Source: CAMAVH01 sp036500145
Lineage (GTDB): Bacteria > Pseudomonadota > Alphaproteobacteria > SMXQ01
DNA length: 64,000 bases
Assembly (NCBI GenBank): GCA_036500145.1
Contig: DASYCO010000061.1
Span: forward strand, 11,289-75,288
Reading direction: 5' to 3'
This document shows positions 24,910 to 37,892 of the stretch, piece after piece (the stretch's first letter is position 1; each line of letters starts with the position of its first letter). Under the pieces are notes generated by a model. That model had not been told where the DNA came from. It saw only the letters and a program-made list of their open reading frames with translations, and did no database searches. Both the position numbers and the translations under genes were made by a program.

Positions 24910-25809
24910 TCAGCGGCTCAGGCGCGTCGCCGACCATTCGACCGTGCGCCGCTCCGCCGCGTCGCCGCTCTCCGCCCGCCCGACGATGCCGTCGCCCTCG
25001 ACATGGCCGCGATAGTCCCAGCGCACCGTGCGCGCGCCCTCGCGGATCGGCACCCAGAAGGCGATCTCGGCGCCCGACAGCTTGGCGTCGCGGATGTCGA
25101 TGGGCCGCAGCGATTCGGTCTCCAGCTCGCCTGCGATGTCCTGGAAGTTCTGGCGCAGGACCAGACGATGCTCCTGCACCTCTCCGGCACGGCGCTCCTG
25201 CCAGCGCCACTGGCCTGCGGCCTTCGCCGGCACCACCCACATGCGCACCCAGCTCTCGCCGTAATGGGCCGAGGATTTGACGAGCTCGCTGCGGTCGGGC
25301 AGCCAGTCCTCCATGTCGTGGAAATGCGAGACGATGCGCGTCCCCGGCTTGAGGTCGAGCAAGGCGGGGCGCAGCTGCAGGTTGACCCGGCGGTAGAGGA
25401 ACATCGTCACCACGGTGGCGGGGCCGAGATCGGCCTTGAAGATGTCGCCCTCCTGGAAGGTCGCCCGTTCCGCCACGCCCGCCGCAAGAGCATTGGCGCG
25501 GCTGCGCGTAACCAGCTCCGGGTTCAGCTCGACGCCCATGCCGCGCGCGCCGAAGTCCTTGGCAGCCGTGATCGGAATGCGCCCGTCGCCGGAGCCGAGG
25601 TCGATCACGACGTCCTGCGGGCCGACGTCGGCGATCCGCAGCATGGTCTGCACGACGACGTCCGGCGTCGGCTCGTAGGGGACGACGATCTCCCCTGCGC
25701 CTGCCGGCTTGGCCGGCGGCTCGGACGCGGCCAGTGCGGCTCCGCCCAAAATCACAAAGCCGCCGAGAATCATCCCGGCCTTCAGCACGCCTCGCCATCC
25801 CGTCCGCAT
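24910..25809 (-). CDS. Exported class I SAM-methyltransferase-like protein
   Basis: A 299-aa protein. Residues 1-28 form a signal peptide (positively charged start, hydrophobic core, ALA-A cleavage). A Rossmann methyltransferase fold follows, with motif I VVIDLGSGDGR (68-78), acidic motif II MGVELNPE, and GDIF. The region YEPTPDVVVQTMLRIA resembles DOT1/PrmA-like methyltransferases. Because S-adenosylmethionine is cytosolic, an exported enzyme would be odd; the leader may instead be a membrane anchor. ATG 25809 follows GGGAGGG. Divergent from arfB. Confidence 0.82.
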   Translation of the reverse strand: MRTGWRGVLKAGMILGGFVILGGAALAASEPPAKPAGAGEIVVPYEPTPDVVVQTMLRIADVGPQDVVIDLGSGDGRIPITAAKDFGARGMGVELNPELVTRSRANALAAGVAERATFQEGDIFKADLGPATVVTMFLYRRVNLQLRPALLDLKPGTRIVSHFHDMEDWLPDRSELVKSSAHYGESWVRMWVVPAKAAGQWRWQERRAGEVQEHRLVLRQNFQDIAGELETESLRPIDIRDAKLSGAEIAFWVPIREGARTVRWDYRGHVEGDGIVGRAESGDAAERRTVEWSATRLSR

Positions 25810-25915
25810 CGCAGCCCTCCCCGCATGACGGCGAAGCCTAGCACGGGGCATGCATCCGCTCTCAGCAGACATCGCAAAATCCGCTAGGATGCCGGCTGAA
25901 AGGATCGACGAACCG

Positions 25916-26341
25916 ATGACAAAGATTTCCCTGGCGCCCGGCATCGCCATCGACGAGAGCCTGCTGGACTGGCAGTTCGCGCGCGCCAGCGGCCCCGGCG
26001 GCCAGAACGTCAACAAGGTCGAGACCGCAGTGCTGCTGCGCCTAGACCTCAACGCCGCGGCCCTGCCCTCCGGCGTACATGAGCGGCTCGTCGCCTTGGC
26101 CGGACGCCGGGTCACCCGCGAGGGCGATCTCGTCATCCAGGCCCAGCGCTTCCGCAGCCAGGAGCGCAACAAGGCCGACGCCCTGGAGCGCCTCGTCGCC
26201 CTGGTGACCGAAGCCCGCCTGCCGCCGCGGCCGCGCGTGCCGACGCGCGTCGGCAAGGGCCAGAAGAAGAAACGGCTGGCCGACAAGGCCAACCGCTCCC
26301 AGGTTAAAAACCAGCGCCGCCGGCCCGGCGCCGGCGACTAG
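25916..26341 (+). CDS. arfB: Alternative ribosome-rescue factor ArfB (YaeJ)
   Basis: A 141-aa peptidyl-tRNA hydrolase with the release-factor GGQ motif (ARASGPGGQNVNK, residues 22-34) and a basic, unstructured C-terminal tail (KKKRLADKANRSQVKNQRRR) that enters the empty mRNA channel of stalled ribosomes. The length matches E. coli ArfB (140 aa). ATG 25916 fits the family start; a longer upstream frame is not conserved-looking. The motif CGCTAGGAT, a possible -10 element, lies just upstream at 25882-25890. Confidence 0.93.
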   Translation: MTKISLAPGIAIDESLLDWQFARASGPGGQNVNKVETAVLLRLDLNAAALPSGVHERLVALAGRRVTREGDLVIQAQRFRSQERNKADALERLVALVTEARLPPRPRVPTRVGKGQKKKRLADKANRSQVKNQRRRPGAGD

Positions 26342-26351
26342 GCGCTACGGT

Positions 26352-26429
26352 TTCATCGCGCCGCAGGCGCGTGCTGCTTCATCGCGCCGCAGGCGCGTGC
26401 TGCTTCATCCCGCCGCAGGCGCGTTACTG
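26352..26429. repeat. 26-bp tandem repeats duplicating the gene 3' end
   Basis: A 26-base unit TTCATCGCGCCGCAGGCGCG(TGCTGC) occurs at 26352-26377, 26378-26403 and, slightly changed, 26404-26429. Read on the minus strand each copy repeats the Met-Lys-Gln codons (ATGAA[A/G]CAG) that end the first Bug gene. The stop TAA of the true gene sits in the third copy. Each unit contains the hairpin GCGCC-GCA-GGCGC. Confidence 0.85.
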
Positions 26430-27461
26430 TTTCATCGCCGCGATCAGGCGGTCGACCACCGGCTTGGGCGTGGCGTACATGCGCGCCACCAGCTTCTGCA
26501 CGTTCTCGCCGCTGTCGAAGTCGACCTCGAGCTTGGCCTTGGCCGCGTCGGCCAGGTAGCCGGGATCCTTCATGGTGGCGGTGAAGGCGTCGCGCAGCGC
26601 CTTCATGCGGTCCTCCGGCACGCCCGGCGGCGCCACGAAGGGCCGACCGAAGACTTGCTGGCCGATCATCAGCTCGAACAGCTGCTTGTCGGCATCGGTC
26701 TTGATGTAGTTCCAGATCGGCGGCACGCCCATCTTCTCCAGCTCGGGATCGGCCTCGATGCCGAACTGCACGAAGATGTTGACGCCCTTGTTCTCCAGCC
26801 AGTCGGGCTTCTGCGTCTTGAGGCTGGTCCAGGCCCAGCCGCACAGGCCGTCCGCCTCGCCGCGCTCGACGGCCAAGGTGATCTCCTTGGTGCCCTTGTA
26901 GCCGCGCACGATCTTGAACTTGGTGCCAAGCACCTCGTTCATCACCGCCGGATAGTCCTGCGTCGAGCCGCCGTCCGCCGTCGCGGCGATGACCGACGGG
27001 CCCTTCATGGCGTCGTCCATCGTCTTGACCGCGGCGTTGCTGCGCATGGCGCAGACGCGGATCTCCTTGTTGGCGGTGCCGAGGTAGTTGAACTTCGGTG
27101 GGTCGAACTTGAGCCGGCCGGGATCGAGCAGCGGCGTCATGATCGCGCCGGGAAAGACGATGCCGAACACCGAGCCGTCCTTCGGCGCGGTGGTGTAGAT
27201 GAACTCCGCCGCCTTGTTGCTGCCGGCGCCCGGCATGTTCCTGACGACGATGACCGGCGCGCCGGGAATATGGTCGGCGATGTGGCGCGCCACGGTGCGG
27301 CCATAGACGTCGTAGCCGCCGGCCGCGTCGCCGCCGACGATGAGGTCGACGTTGCGGCCCTTGTAGAAGCTCTCCACGCTCGACTGCGCCGAAGCCTCCG
27401 CGGCGAAGGCGCACAGCCCCGCGACGACGGACAGAATCCGGACTTGATGAGACTTTGACAT
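26424..27461 (-). CDS. Bug/TctC-type tripartite tricarboxylate receptor (copy 1)
   Basis: A 345-aa periplasmic binding protein with a signal peptide cut near ASAQS. It begins YKGRNVDLIVGGDAAGGYD and carries RHIADHIPGAPVIVVRNMPG, both signatures of the Bug family, which captures carboxylates such as tricarboxylates, terephthalate or nicotinate. ATG 27461 is six bases after GGGAGG. The membrane partners TctA/TctB are not in the window, so it is an orphan receptor. Sequence similarity to the two upstream genes marks a tandem duplication, although this is the most diverged copy. Confidence 0.9.
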   Translation of the reverse strand: MSKSHQVRILSVVAGLCAFAAEASAQSSVESFYKGRNVDLIVGGDAAGGYDVYGRTVARHIADHIPGAPVIVVRNMPGAGSNKAAEFIYTTAPKDGSVFGIVFPGAIMTPLLDPGRLKFDPPKFNYLGTANKEIRVCAMRSNAAVKTMDDAMKGPSVIAATADGGSTQDYPAVMNEVLGTKFKIVRGYKGTKEITLAVERGEADGLCGWAWTSLKTQKPDWLENKGVNIFVQFGIEADPELEKMGVPPIWNYIKTDADKQLFELMIGQQVFGRPFVAPPGVPEDRMKALRDAFTATMKDPGYLADAAKAKLEVDFDSGENVQKLVARMYATPKPVVDRLIAAMKQ

Positions 27462-27526
27462 TCATGCCTCCCTGTTTGGAGCGGTTGTCATTGTTCCATG
27501 CGGACGTGATCCGCAGCAGGCCGCCT

Positions 27527-28570
27527 CTACTTCGGCGGCGCGATGGCCGCCGACAGCTTGTCGGCCAGAGCCGGCGGCGTCTTGACGATGCGCGCCACGA
27601 CCTCGTCGATGGATTCGCCCGAGCTCATGCTCGTCTCGAGCTTTGCCTTCTCCGCGTCCTGCATGAACTCGGGGTCCTTCGCCGTCTGCATGAAGGCGTC
27701 GCGCAGCGCCTTGACGCGGTCCTTCGGAACGTCCGGCGGCGCCAGGACAGGCCGTGCCACCGTCTTCTGCGCCATGATCAGCTCCATGATCTGGCGGTCC
27801 TCCGGCGTCTTGACGTAGTCGAGCGCCAGCGGCACGTCGGGCAGGTCAGGCTCCTTCACCAGCGCGCTCTGCATGAGCACGCGGATCTTCTTGTCGCGCA
27901 GGTAGTCGCCGCGCCGCGCCTTGACGTTCGACCAGGACCAGTCGCCGAGCCCGTGCACCTCGCCGCGCTCCATCGCCAGCGTCACTTCCGTGGTGCCGGG
28001 ATAACCGGAGACGACCTTGAACTTCGTGCCGATCAAGGCATTCAGCAGGCGCGGCGTCGTCTCCGTGTCGATGGTCGGCCCGGTGCCGCCGACGATCATC
28101 TCCTTGGTGAAGAGATCCTGCGTCGTCTTGATCGGCGAATCGGCCCAGGCGACGACGACGGCCGTCTCGGAAGCCATGTTGCCGATCCAGTTGAACTTGG
28201 CGATGTCGAAGCGCACGCCGTTCGGGTTGGTCAGCATCGCCGTCAACATGCCGCGCTGAACCATGCCGATCGTCGAGCCGTCCTTCGGCGAGATGTTGTA
28301 GAGGTTGTTCGTCGCCGCCAGGCTGCCCGCCGCCGGCATGTTCTGCACCACGATGCTCGGATTGCCCGGCACGTACTTGCCGTAGTGGCGCGCCAGCAGA
28401 CGGGCCTGCGCGTCGTAGCCGCCGCCCGGGCTGGAACCGACGATGAAGGTGAGCTGCTTGCCCTTGTAGAACTCCGCCGGCGACTGCGCCGAGGCATCCG
28501 TGGCGGCAACGATGGCGCACAACCCCGCGACGGCGGACAGACTCCGGACTTGTCGAGAATTTGGCATCAA
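27527..28570 (-). CDS. Bug/TctC-type tripartite tricarboxylate receptor (copy 2)
   Basis: A 347-aa periplasmic binding protein: signal peptide to about ASAQS, then FYKGKQLTFIVGSSPGGGYD, HYGKYVPGNPSIVVQNMPAA and NNLYNISPKDGSTIGMVQRG. ATG 28570 lies after GGGAG. It closely resembles copy 3 (ARLLARHYGK/ARLFARFIGQ, NPNGVRFD.. both). Being read behind the terminator of copy 3, it probably has its own promoter in the AT-rich stretch at about 28590-28620. Confidence 0.9.
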   Translation of the reverse strand: MMPNSRQVRSLSAVAGLCAIVAATDASAQSPAEFYKGKQLTFIVGSSPGGGYDAQARLLARHYGKYVPGNPSIVVQNMPAAGSLAATNNLYNISPKDGSTIGMVQRGMLTAMLTNPNGVRFDIAKFNWIGNMASETAVVVAWADSPIKTTQDLFTKEMIVGGTGPTIDTETTPRLLNALIGTKFKVVSGYPGTTEVTLAMERGEVHGLGDWSWSNVKARRGDYLRDKKIRVLMQSALVKEPDLPDVPLALDYVKTPEDRQIMELIMAQKTVARPVLAPPDVPKDRVKALRDAFMQTAKDPEFMQDAEKAKLETSMSSGESIDEVVARIVKTPPALADKLSAAIAPPK

Positions 28571-28659
28571 TGACTCCCTGTTTGGAGCGGCTGTTTATAG
28601 TTTTGAAGCTTATTTAAGCGCCGGCCCGCCCGCTTTGTCACCCCACGCTTTGCGAAACG

Positions 28660-28691
28660 AAAACCCCCGCTCCGGCGGTCCGGAGCGGGGG
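28660..28691 (-). terminator. Minus-strand terminator after Bug copy 3
   Basis: A 12-bp perfect stem (CCCCCGCTCCGG at 28664-28675, complement at 28680-28691) with CGGT loop; on the minus strand it is followed by TTTT. It separates Bug copy 3 from copies 2 and 1. Confidence 0.92.
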
Positions 28692-28721
28692 TCGAAGGCA
28701 CGTTCGACGATGCGGGCGGCC

Positions 28722-29762
28722 TTACTTCGGCGCCGTGATCGCCTTCGTCAGCCGGTCGGCCAGCGCCTGCGGCGTCGCCGCGATCTTGGCGATGATCTTC
28801 TGGATGTCCTCGCCCGTGGCGGGCTCCACGTCGAGCTGCAGCTTGTCGGCTTCGGTCTTGAAGCCGGCGTCCTTGGTCATGTCCAGGAACGCCTGGCGCA
28901 GCACGGCCACGCGGTCGGCCGGCACGTTCGGCGGGGCGACCAGCGGACGGGCCACCGTCTTCTGCACGAAGAACAGCTCCATGACCTCGCGGTCTTCCTC
29001 GTTCTTCACGTAGTCCAGCGCGAGCGGCACGTCGAGGTCCGGCGCCTTCTCGAGGCCCGTCTGCATCAGGATGTTCAGGTTCGGACGCAGGTCGGTGCGG
29101 CGCTTCACGTTGCTCCACGCCAGGTCGGCGGTGCCGGCCACTTCGCCGCGCTCCATGGCGAGCAGGATCTCGGTGTTGCCGGTGTAGCCCGAGACGATCC
29201 TAAACTTGGTGCCGAGCAGCGCGTTCAGCAGGCGCGGCGTGGTCTCCGGGTCGAGCGTCGGGCCGGGGCCGCCGACGATCAGCTCCTTGTTGAACAGGTC
29301 GTCGGCCGTCTTCACCGGCGAGGTCTTCCACGACACGATGGTGGCGACTTCCGGCGCGAGGTTGCCGATCCAGTTCATCTTCTCGACGTCGAAGCGGACG
29401 CCGTTCGGGTTGGTCAGCTTGGCCGTGAGCATGCCGCGCTGGACGACGCCGATGGTCGTGCCGTCCTTCGGCGCGAGGTTGTAGAGGTTGTTCGTCGCCG
29501 TCAGGCTGCCGGCGCCCGGCATGTTCTGCACGATGACGTTCGGGGTGCCGGGAATGTGCTGGCCGATGAAGCGCGCGAACAGGCGGGCCGTCGCGTCGTA
29601 GCCGCCGCCGGGCGCAGAGCCGACGATGATCGTCATCTGCTTGCCCTTGTAGAAATCGTTCGCCGACTGCGCCTGAGCCGGCAGAGCGGCGCAGACGCAA
29701 AGACCGAGAAGCGCGCTGGCGGCGATGCGCGAGCGGGAAGCGGCAATCCGCAAATCAGACAT
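28722..29762 (-). CDS. Bug/TctC-type tripartite tricarboxylate receptor (copy 3)
   Basis: A 346-aa periplasmic binding protein: Ala-rich signal peptide ending PAQAQS, then NDFYKGKQMTIIVGSAPGGG, RFIGQHIPGTPNVIVQNMPG and GGPGPTLDPETTPRLLNALL. ATG 29762 follows AGGAG. It is nearly parallel to copy 2 along the whole chain, indicating a recent duplication. No TctA/TctB gene is nearby, so the receptor must use permeases encoded elsewhere or act in sensing. Confidence 0.9.
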   Translation of the reverse strand: MSDLRIAASRSRIAASALLGLCVCAALPAQAQSANDFYKGKQMTIIVGSAPGGGYDATARLFARFIGQHIPGTPNVIVQNMPGAGSLTATNNLYNLAPKDGTTIGVVQRGMLTAKLTNPNGVRFDVEKMNWIGNLAPEVATIVSWKTSPVKTADDLFNKELIVGGPGPTLDPETTPRLLNALLGTKFRIVSGYTGNTEILLAMERGEVAGTADLAWSNVKRRTDLRPNLNILMQTGLEKAPDLDVPLALDYVKNEEDREVMELFFVQKTVARPLVAPPNVPADRVAVLRQAFLDMTKDAGFKTEADKLQLDVEPATGEDIQKIIAKIAATPQALADRLTKAITAPK

Positions 29763-29879
29763 GAAACTCTCCTGTGAAGCAGAAAAACGGGCCCGCTTGA
29801 GCGGGACGAGGTTGGGCGTCTGTCGTCGGCCTCCCGAGTGGTGGCGCGGACATTAGCCGCAACGTCCCATTCTGGCAAA

Positions 29880-30000
29880 TGCTCTGGAAACCTTTTTTTC
29901 TAATAAATCTCAATAATATCAATGCGTTAGAAAAATATGGTTAACGAAGATTTTTAGTGCTTTATCTGTATGCCTTTAGTTATAGTCCGCGCATGGAACC
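29880..30000. promoter_or_regulatory. AT-rich divergent control region
   Basis: About 120 bases of A/T-rich DNA (poly-T at 29893-29899 and several TAATA/AATAT words) between Bug copy 3 and the second hybrid kinase, a strong contrast to the flanking GC. It should contain promoters for both. No certain -35/-10 pair or operator can be named. Confidence 0.4.
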
Positions 30001-30032
30001 GACCGTTCCAGTCGCTACTGAAGAGATGGACG

Positions 30033-33314
<3,282 letters not shown>

Positions 33315-33360
33315 GCGGCATGCACGCGGCCAGGCGCGCGGCGCCGGGCGCAAAAGAATA

Positions 33361-33383
33361 CGGCGGCCCAAGGGCCGCCGTTT
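33361..33383. terminator. Bidirectional terminator between hybrid kinase and cspA
   Basis: A 9-bp stem CGGCGGCCC/GGGCCGCCG with an AA loop; TTT follows on the plus strand, and T-rich sequence (TATTCTTTT) on the minus strand. Confidence 0.8.
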
Positions 33384-33420
33384 CCTTATCCGCGATCAGG
33401 CGAATGCTGCGACGCGCAGG

Positions 33421-33624
33421 TCAATCCAAGCGGAGATTGACGGCCGCGGTCTTGCCGCGTTCGGTCGCCAGCTCGTAGCTGACCTTCTGACCTTCGTTGA
33501 GAGCCTGGATGCCGGCGCGCTGAACGGCCGTGATGTGGACGAAAACGTCCTTCGAACCTTCGTCGGGGGTAATGAAGCCAAAGCCCTTGGTCGGGTTGAA
33601 CCACTTCACGGTGCCTGTCGCCAT
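33421..33624 (-). CDS. cspA: CspA-family cold-shock protein
   Basis: A 67-aa single-domain protein: GTVKWFNPTKGFGFITPDEG with RNP1 (KGFGFI) and RNP2 (VFVHI). Standard size for CspA proteins, which melt RNA structure. ATG 33624 lies six bases after AGGAG (another ATG overlaps the site at 33630). The leader reaches back beyond 33760 and can fold into a long stem. The family has many paralogues, so the symbol is generic. Confidence 0.95.
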   Translation of the reverse strand: MATGTVKWFNPTKGFGFITPDEGSKDVFVHITAVQRAGIQALNEGQKVSYELATERGKTAAVNLRLD

Positions 33625-33680
33625 CGTCATCTCCTGGTGGGCGAGTTCCAACTTCTTCCGCGCGTCCGTCGCGCGGGGCC

Positions 33681-33756
33681 GATCAATTAAGCTAGTCGGG
33701 GAAGCCGGAGCGCAGCGGAGAGCAGGCGTAGCAAGCCAACCGGTAGATAATTGATC
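33681..33756 (-). promoter_or_regulatory. Long-range stem in the cspA leader
   Basis: GATCAATTA at 33681-33689 is an exact complement of TAATTGATC at 33748-33756, enclosing 58 bases in the 5' region of cspA. A long, foldable 5' leader is the hallmark of cold-shock mRNAs that act as temperature sensors. The AT-rich promoter is expected at about 33755-33790. Confidence 0.45.
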
Positions 33757-33837
33757 AACGATTTTTAACATTCATTACATGACAGTGCGAGGACAATCCC
33801 CCTTCAAACTGCCGTATAACGCTGCAATTGCTGCATG

Positions 33838-34779
33838 TTAGACGTTCATTTGCGTGAAAATTGCTTTCAAAAGAGGCCCTTGCGGATTGGCGAAGGCATG
33901 GTTGACAGCAAAGTGGTTGAGGCCCGGCAGCTCCACTTCGAGACAGGGCTGTCCGCTGCGCCGCCACGCCGCGGCGAAGTCGCGGCTCTGCCGCTTGAAC
34001 TCCTCCAGCTCGCGCGTGCCGTAGCCGACGACGATCGGCAGCGCCCGCTCGGGGATCTGCTGGATCGGGCTCAGGCGATCGACCGCGGCGCGGTCCAGCG
34101 AGAGATAGACATGGCGCGACGACAGCCGCACCGGCGCCAAGTCGAAGACGCCGCTGATCGGCGCGGCGCCCTTGACCACGTCGCCCGGCAGGCCATGGAG
34201 CTTCGGCCAGTCGGTGACGGCCACTTCGGCGCAGACATGGCCGCCCGAAGAATGCCCGGACAGGAACAGGCGCTCCGGATCGCCGCCGAGGTTCGCCGCG
34301 TTGCGGTAGACCCAGGCCACCGCAGCCCGCGCCTGGCGCACATGCTCGTCGAGGGTGATGTCGGGCACATGGCCGTAGCCGACCGCGACGAACATGACGC
34401 CCTTGGCGACGAACGGCTCGGCGATGAAGCTCACGTCTTCCTTCTTGCCGGCCTTCCAGTCGCCGCCGTGGAAGTAGACCTGAATCGCCGTCCCCGCCGC
34501 AGCTTGGCGCGGCGGTGGGCGGAAGACGTCGAGCCGCTCCGCAAGACTGTCGCCATAGGCGACGTCCAAGAGCGCGTCCTTCGCCAAGGCGGCGCGCACG
34601 CGGCTGCTCTCCGTCGTCTTGAAGTGATGGTTGTACTGCCGCTCGGCCTCGGTCAGCGCGCTCATCTGATAGTACTGCGCGTCGAGCTCCACCTGCGTGT
34701 ACGGCCCCCAGACCTTCGCCGCGGCCTTCGGCGACCGCTCGTCCGGCATTGACGCATCCGATTCTGGCATATCGAACAT
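33838..34779 (-). CDS. Alpha/beta hydrolase, arylformamidase/BD-FAE-like
   Basis: A 313-aa esterase. The oxyanion loop HGGDWKAGKKED, nucleophile elbow GHSSGGH (Ser in the middle), and C-terminal His in LPGLNHFAVNHAF form the catalytic apparatus. This resembles arylformamidases (kynurenine formamidase) and carboxylesterase type-B-like hydrolases. ATG 34779 follows GGGGAGGGG; an upstream in-frame ATG at 34893 lies in an AT-rich promoter zone. Divergent from the 34932 gene. The substrate is unknown. Confidence 0.88.
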   Translation of the reverse strand: MFDMPESDASMPDERSPKAAAKVWGPYTQVELDAQYYQMSALTEAERQYNHHFKTTESSRVRAALAKDALLDVAYGDSLAERLDVFRPPPRQAAAGTAIQVYFHGGDWKAGKKEDVSFIAEPFVAKGVMFVAVGYGHVPDITLDEHVRQARAAVAWVYRNAANLGGDPERLFLSGHSSGGHVCAEVAVTDWPKLHGLPGDVVKGAAPISGVFDLAPVRLSSRHVYLSLDRAAVDRLSPIQQIPERALPIVVGYGTRELEEFKRQSRDFAAAWRRSGQPCLEVELPGLNHFAVNHAFANPQGPLLKAIFTQMNV

Positions 34780-34931
34780 TGTCCCCTCCCCGGTCCTCGT
34801 CGGACGATAGCTTGTCATGAATCGTCCCGTCTTCAAATTTCCGCAATTTTTCTCAAATAGATAAAGACAAAACATATAAGAGTCGCGCGGCACGCTGGAC
34901 AGCGGCGAATGGCTGGGCTTTGATCGCCGCC

Positions 34932-35468
34932 ATGCGATTTCTCCGCCTCCTTCTTTCGCCGCTCGTCGCCATGGCCGCCACCGCCTGCGACAATGCCGTC
35001 AAGATCACCTACCAGGGACAGTTCTCCCCCTATTCGCGCGGCCTCATCGCCGAACTGGCGCGCGACGGCGAACTGCCGCTGCGGCTCTACGGCGCGCCGC
35101 TTGCCGACAGCGCCGACGGCCGCGAGATCGCCGCCGCGATCCGTCCGCCCTCCTGGCTGCCGCGCGGCACTCATTTCACGACGACGCCGACGACGGTGAC
35201 GCGCAACTTTGCGGTGGTGCTCGTGTTCAACCCGGCCTTTCGCGAGTCCGGCATGGACAGCGTCTGCACGCCGGGCAACGCGCCGCAGACGATACCCGGC
35301 GACAGCAAGACGCTGCGCGTTGCGGCCAATGTCTGCCTCGAAGGCAAGAGCATCTCCTGGCTCTATGCCGAAGGCCCGGCGCCGAAGGCGCTCGGCGATG
35401 CGAACTTCCGCAAGCTGACCGACCAGATCGTCATCAAGCTGTTTCCCGAATGGTCGCCGTCGGACTGA
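34932..35468 (+). CDS. Hypothetical exported protein, possible lipoprotein
   Basis: A 178-aa protein with an N-terminal signal peptide (MRFLRLLLSPLVAMAATAC) ending in a Cys-containing lipobox-like AATAC. The mature part has FSPYSRGLIAELARDGELPL and two further cysteines (VCTPGN, NVCLEGK). I do not recognise the family. ATG 34932 is the likely start; TTG 34920 is possible. The 165 bp to katG holds the katG promoter. Confidence 0.65.
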   Translation: MRFLRLLLSPLVAMAATACDNAVKITYQGQFSPYSRGLIAELARDGELPLRLYGAPLADSADGREIAAAIRPPSWLPRGTHFTTTPTTVTRNFAVVLVFNPAFRESGMDSVCTPGNAPQTIPGDSKTLRVAANVCLEGKSISWLYAEGPAPKALGDANFRKLTDQIVIKLFPEWSPSD

Positions 35469-35543
35469 CGCGAGAGGCCTGACAGCGGACGCCGCTGCCA
35501 CCCGCTGTAGCGCCGCCCCGTTTCGCATGAACACGCAAAAGGG

Positions 35544-35586
35544 TTGCGCATCCCATAGTTTGTAATTATTCTAATTATAGAATTAG
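35544..35586 (+). promoter_or_regulatory. katG promoter with overlapping palindromic operator candidate
   Basis: TTGCGC (35544-35549), 17-base spacer, TATTCT (35567-35572) form a sigma70-type promoter. Overlapping its -10 are the interrupted palindromes ATTCTA-ATTA-TAGAAT (35568-35583) and CTAATT-ATAG-AATTAG (35571-35586). AT-rich palindromes of this kind suit Fur/PerR-type repressors, which often control katG; OxyR is the alternative. Confidence 0.5.
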
Positions 35587-35633
35587 CGTCCCGCTGAAAT
35601 AGCCCACTCGACGCAACCCAACAGGAGAGAGCC

Positions 35634-37805
<2,172 letters not shown>

Positions 37806-37828
37806 TCCGCGGCCGCGACAGATAAAAA

Positions 37829-37858
37829 AACGGCCCAGGTTCGCGCCTGGGCCGTTTT
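37829..37858. terminator. Bidirectional terminator between katG and the acyltransferase gene
   Basis: An 11-bp stem AACGGCCCAGG/CCTGGGCCGTT with a TCGCG-type loop. T-run on the right and an A-run (T-run on minus) on the left, so it can serve both convergent genes. Confidence 0.93.
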
Positions 37859-37892
37859 CATATGCGGACGTGGAGCCCGCGGCCGTCGCGCC

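Noticed and set aside
4167..26429. CRISPR-like arrays
   Set aside because: The tandem units are head-to-tail without unique spacers and carry no cas genes.
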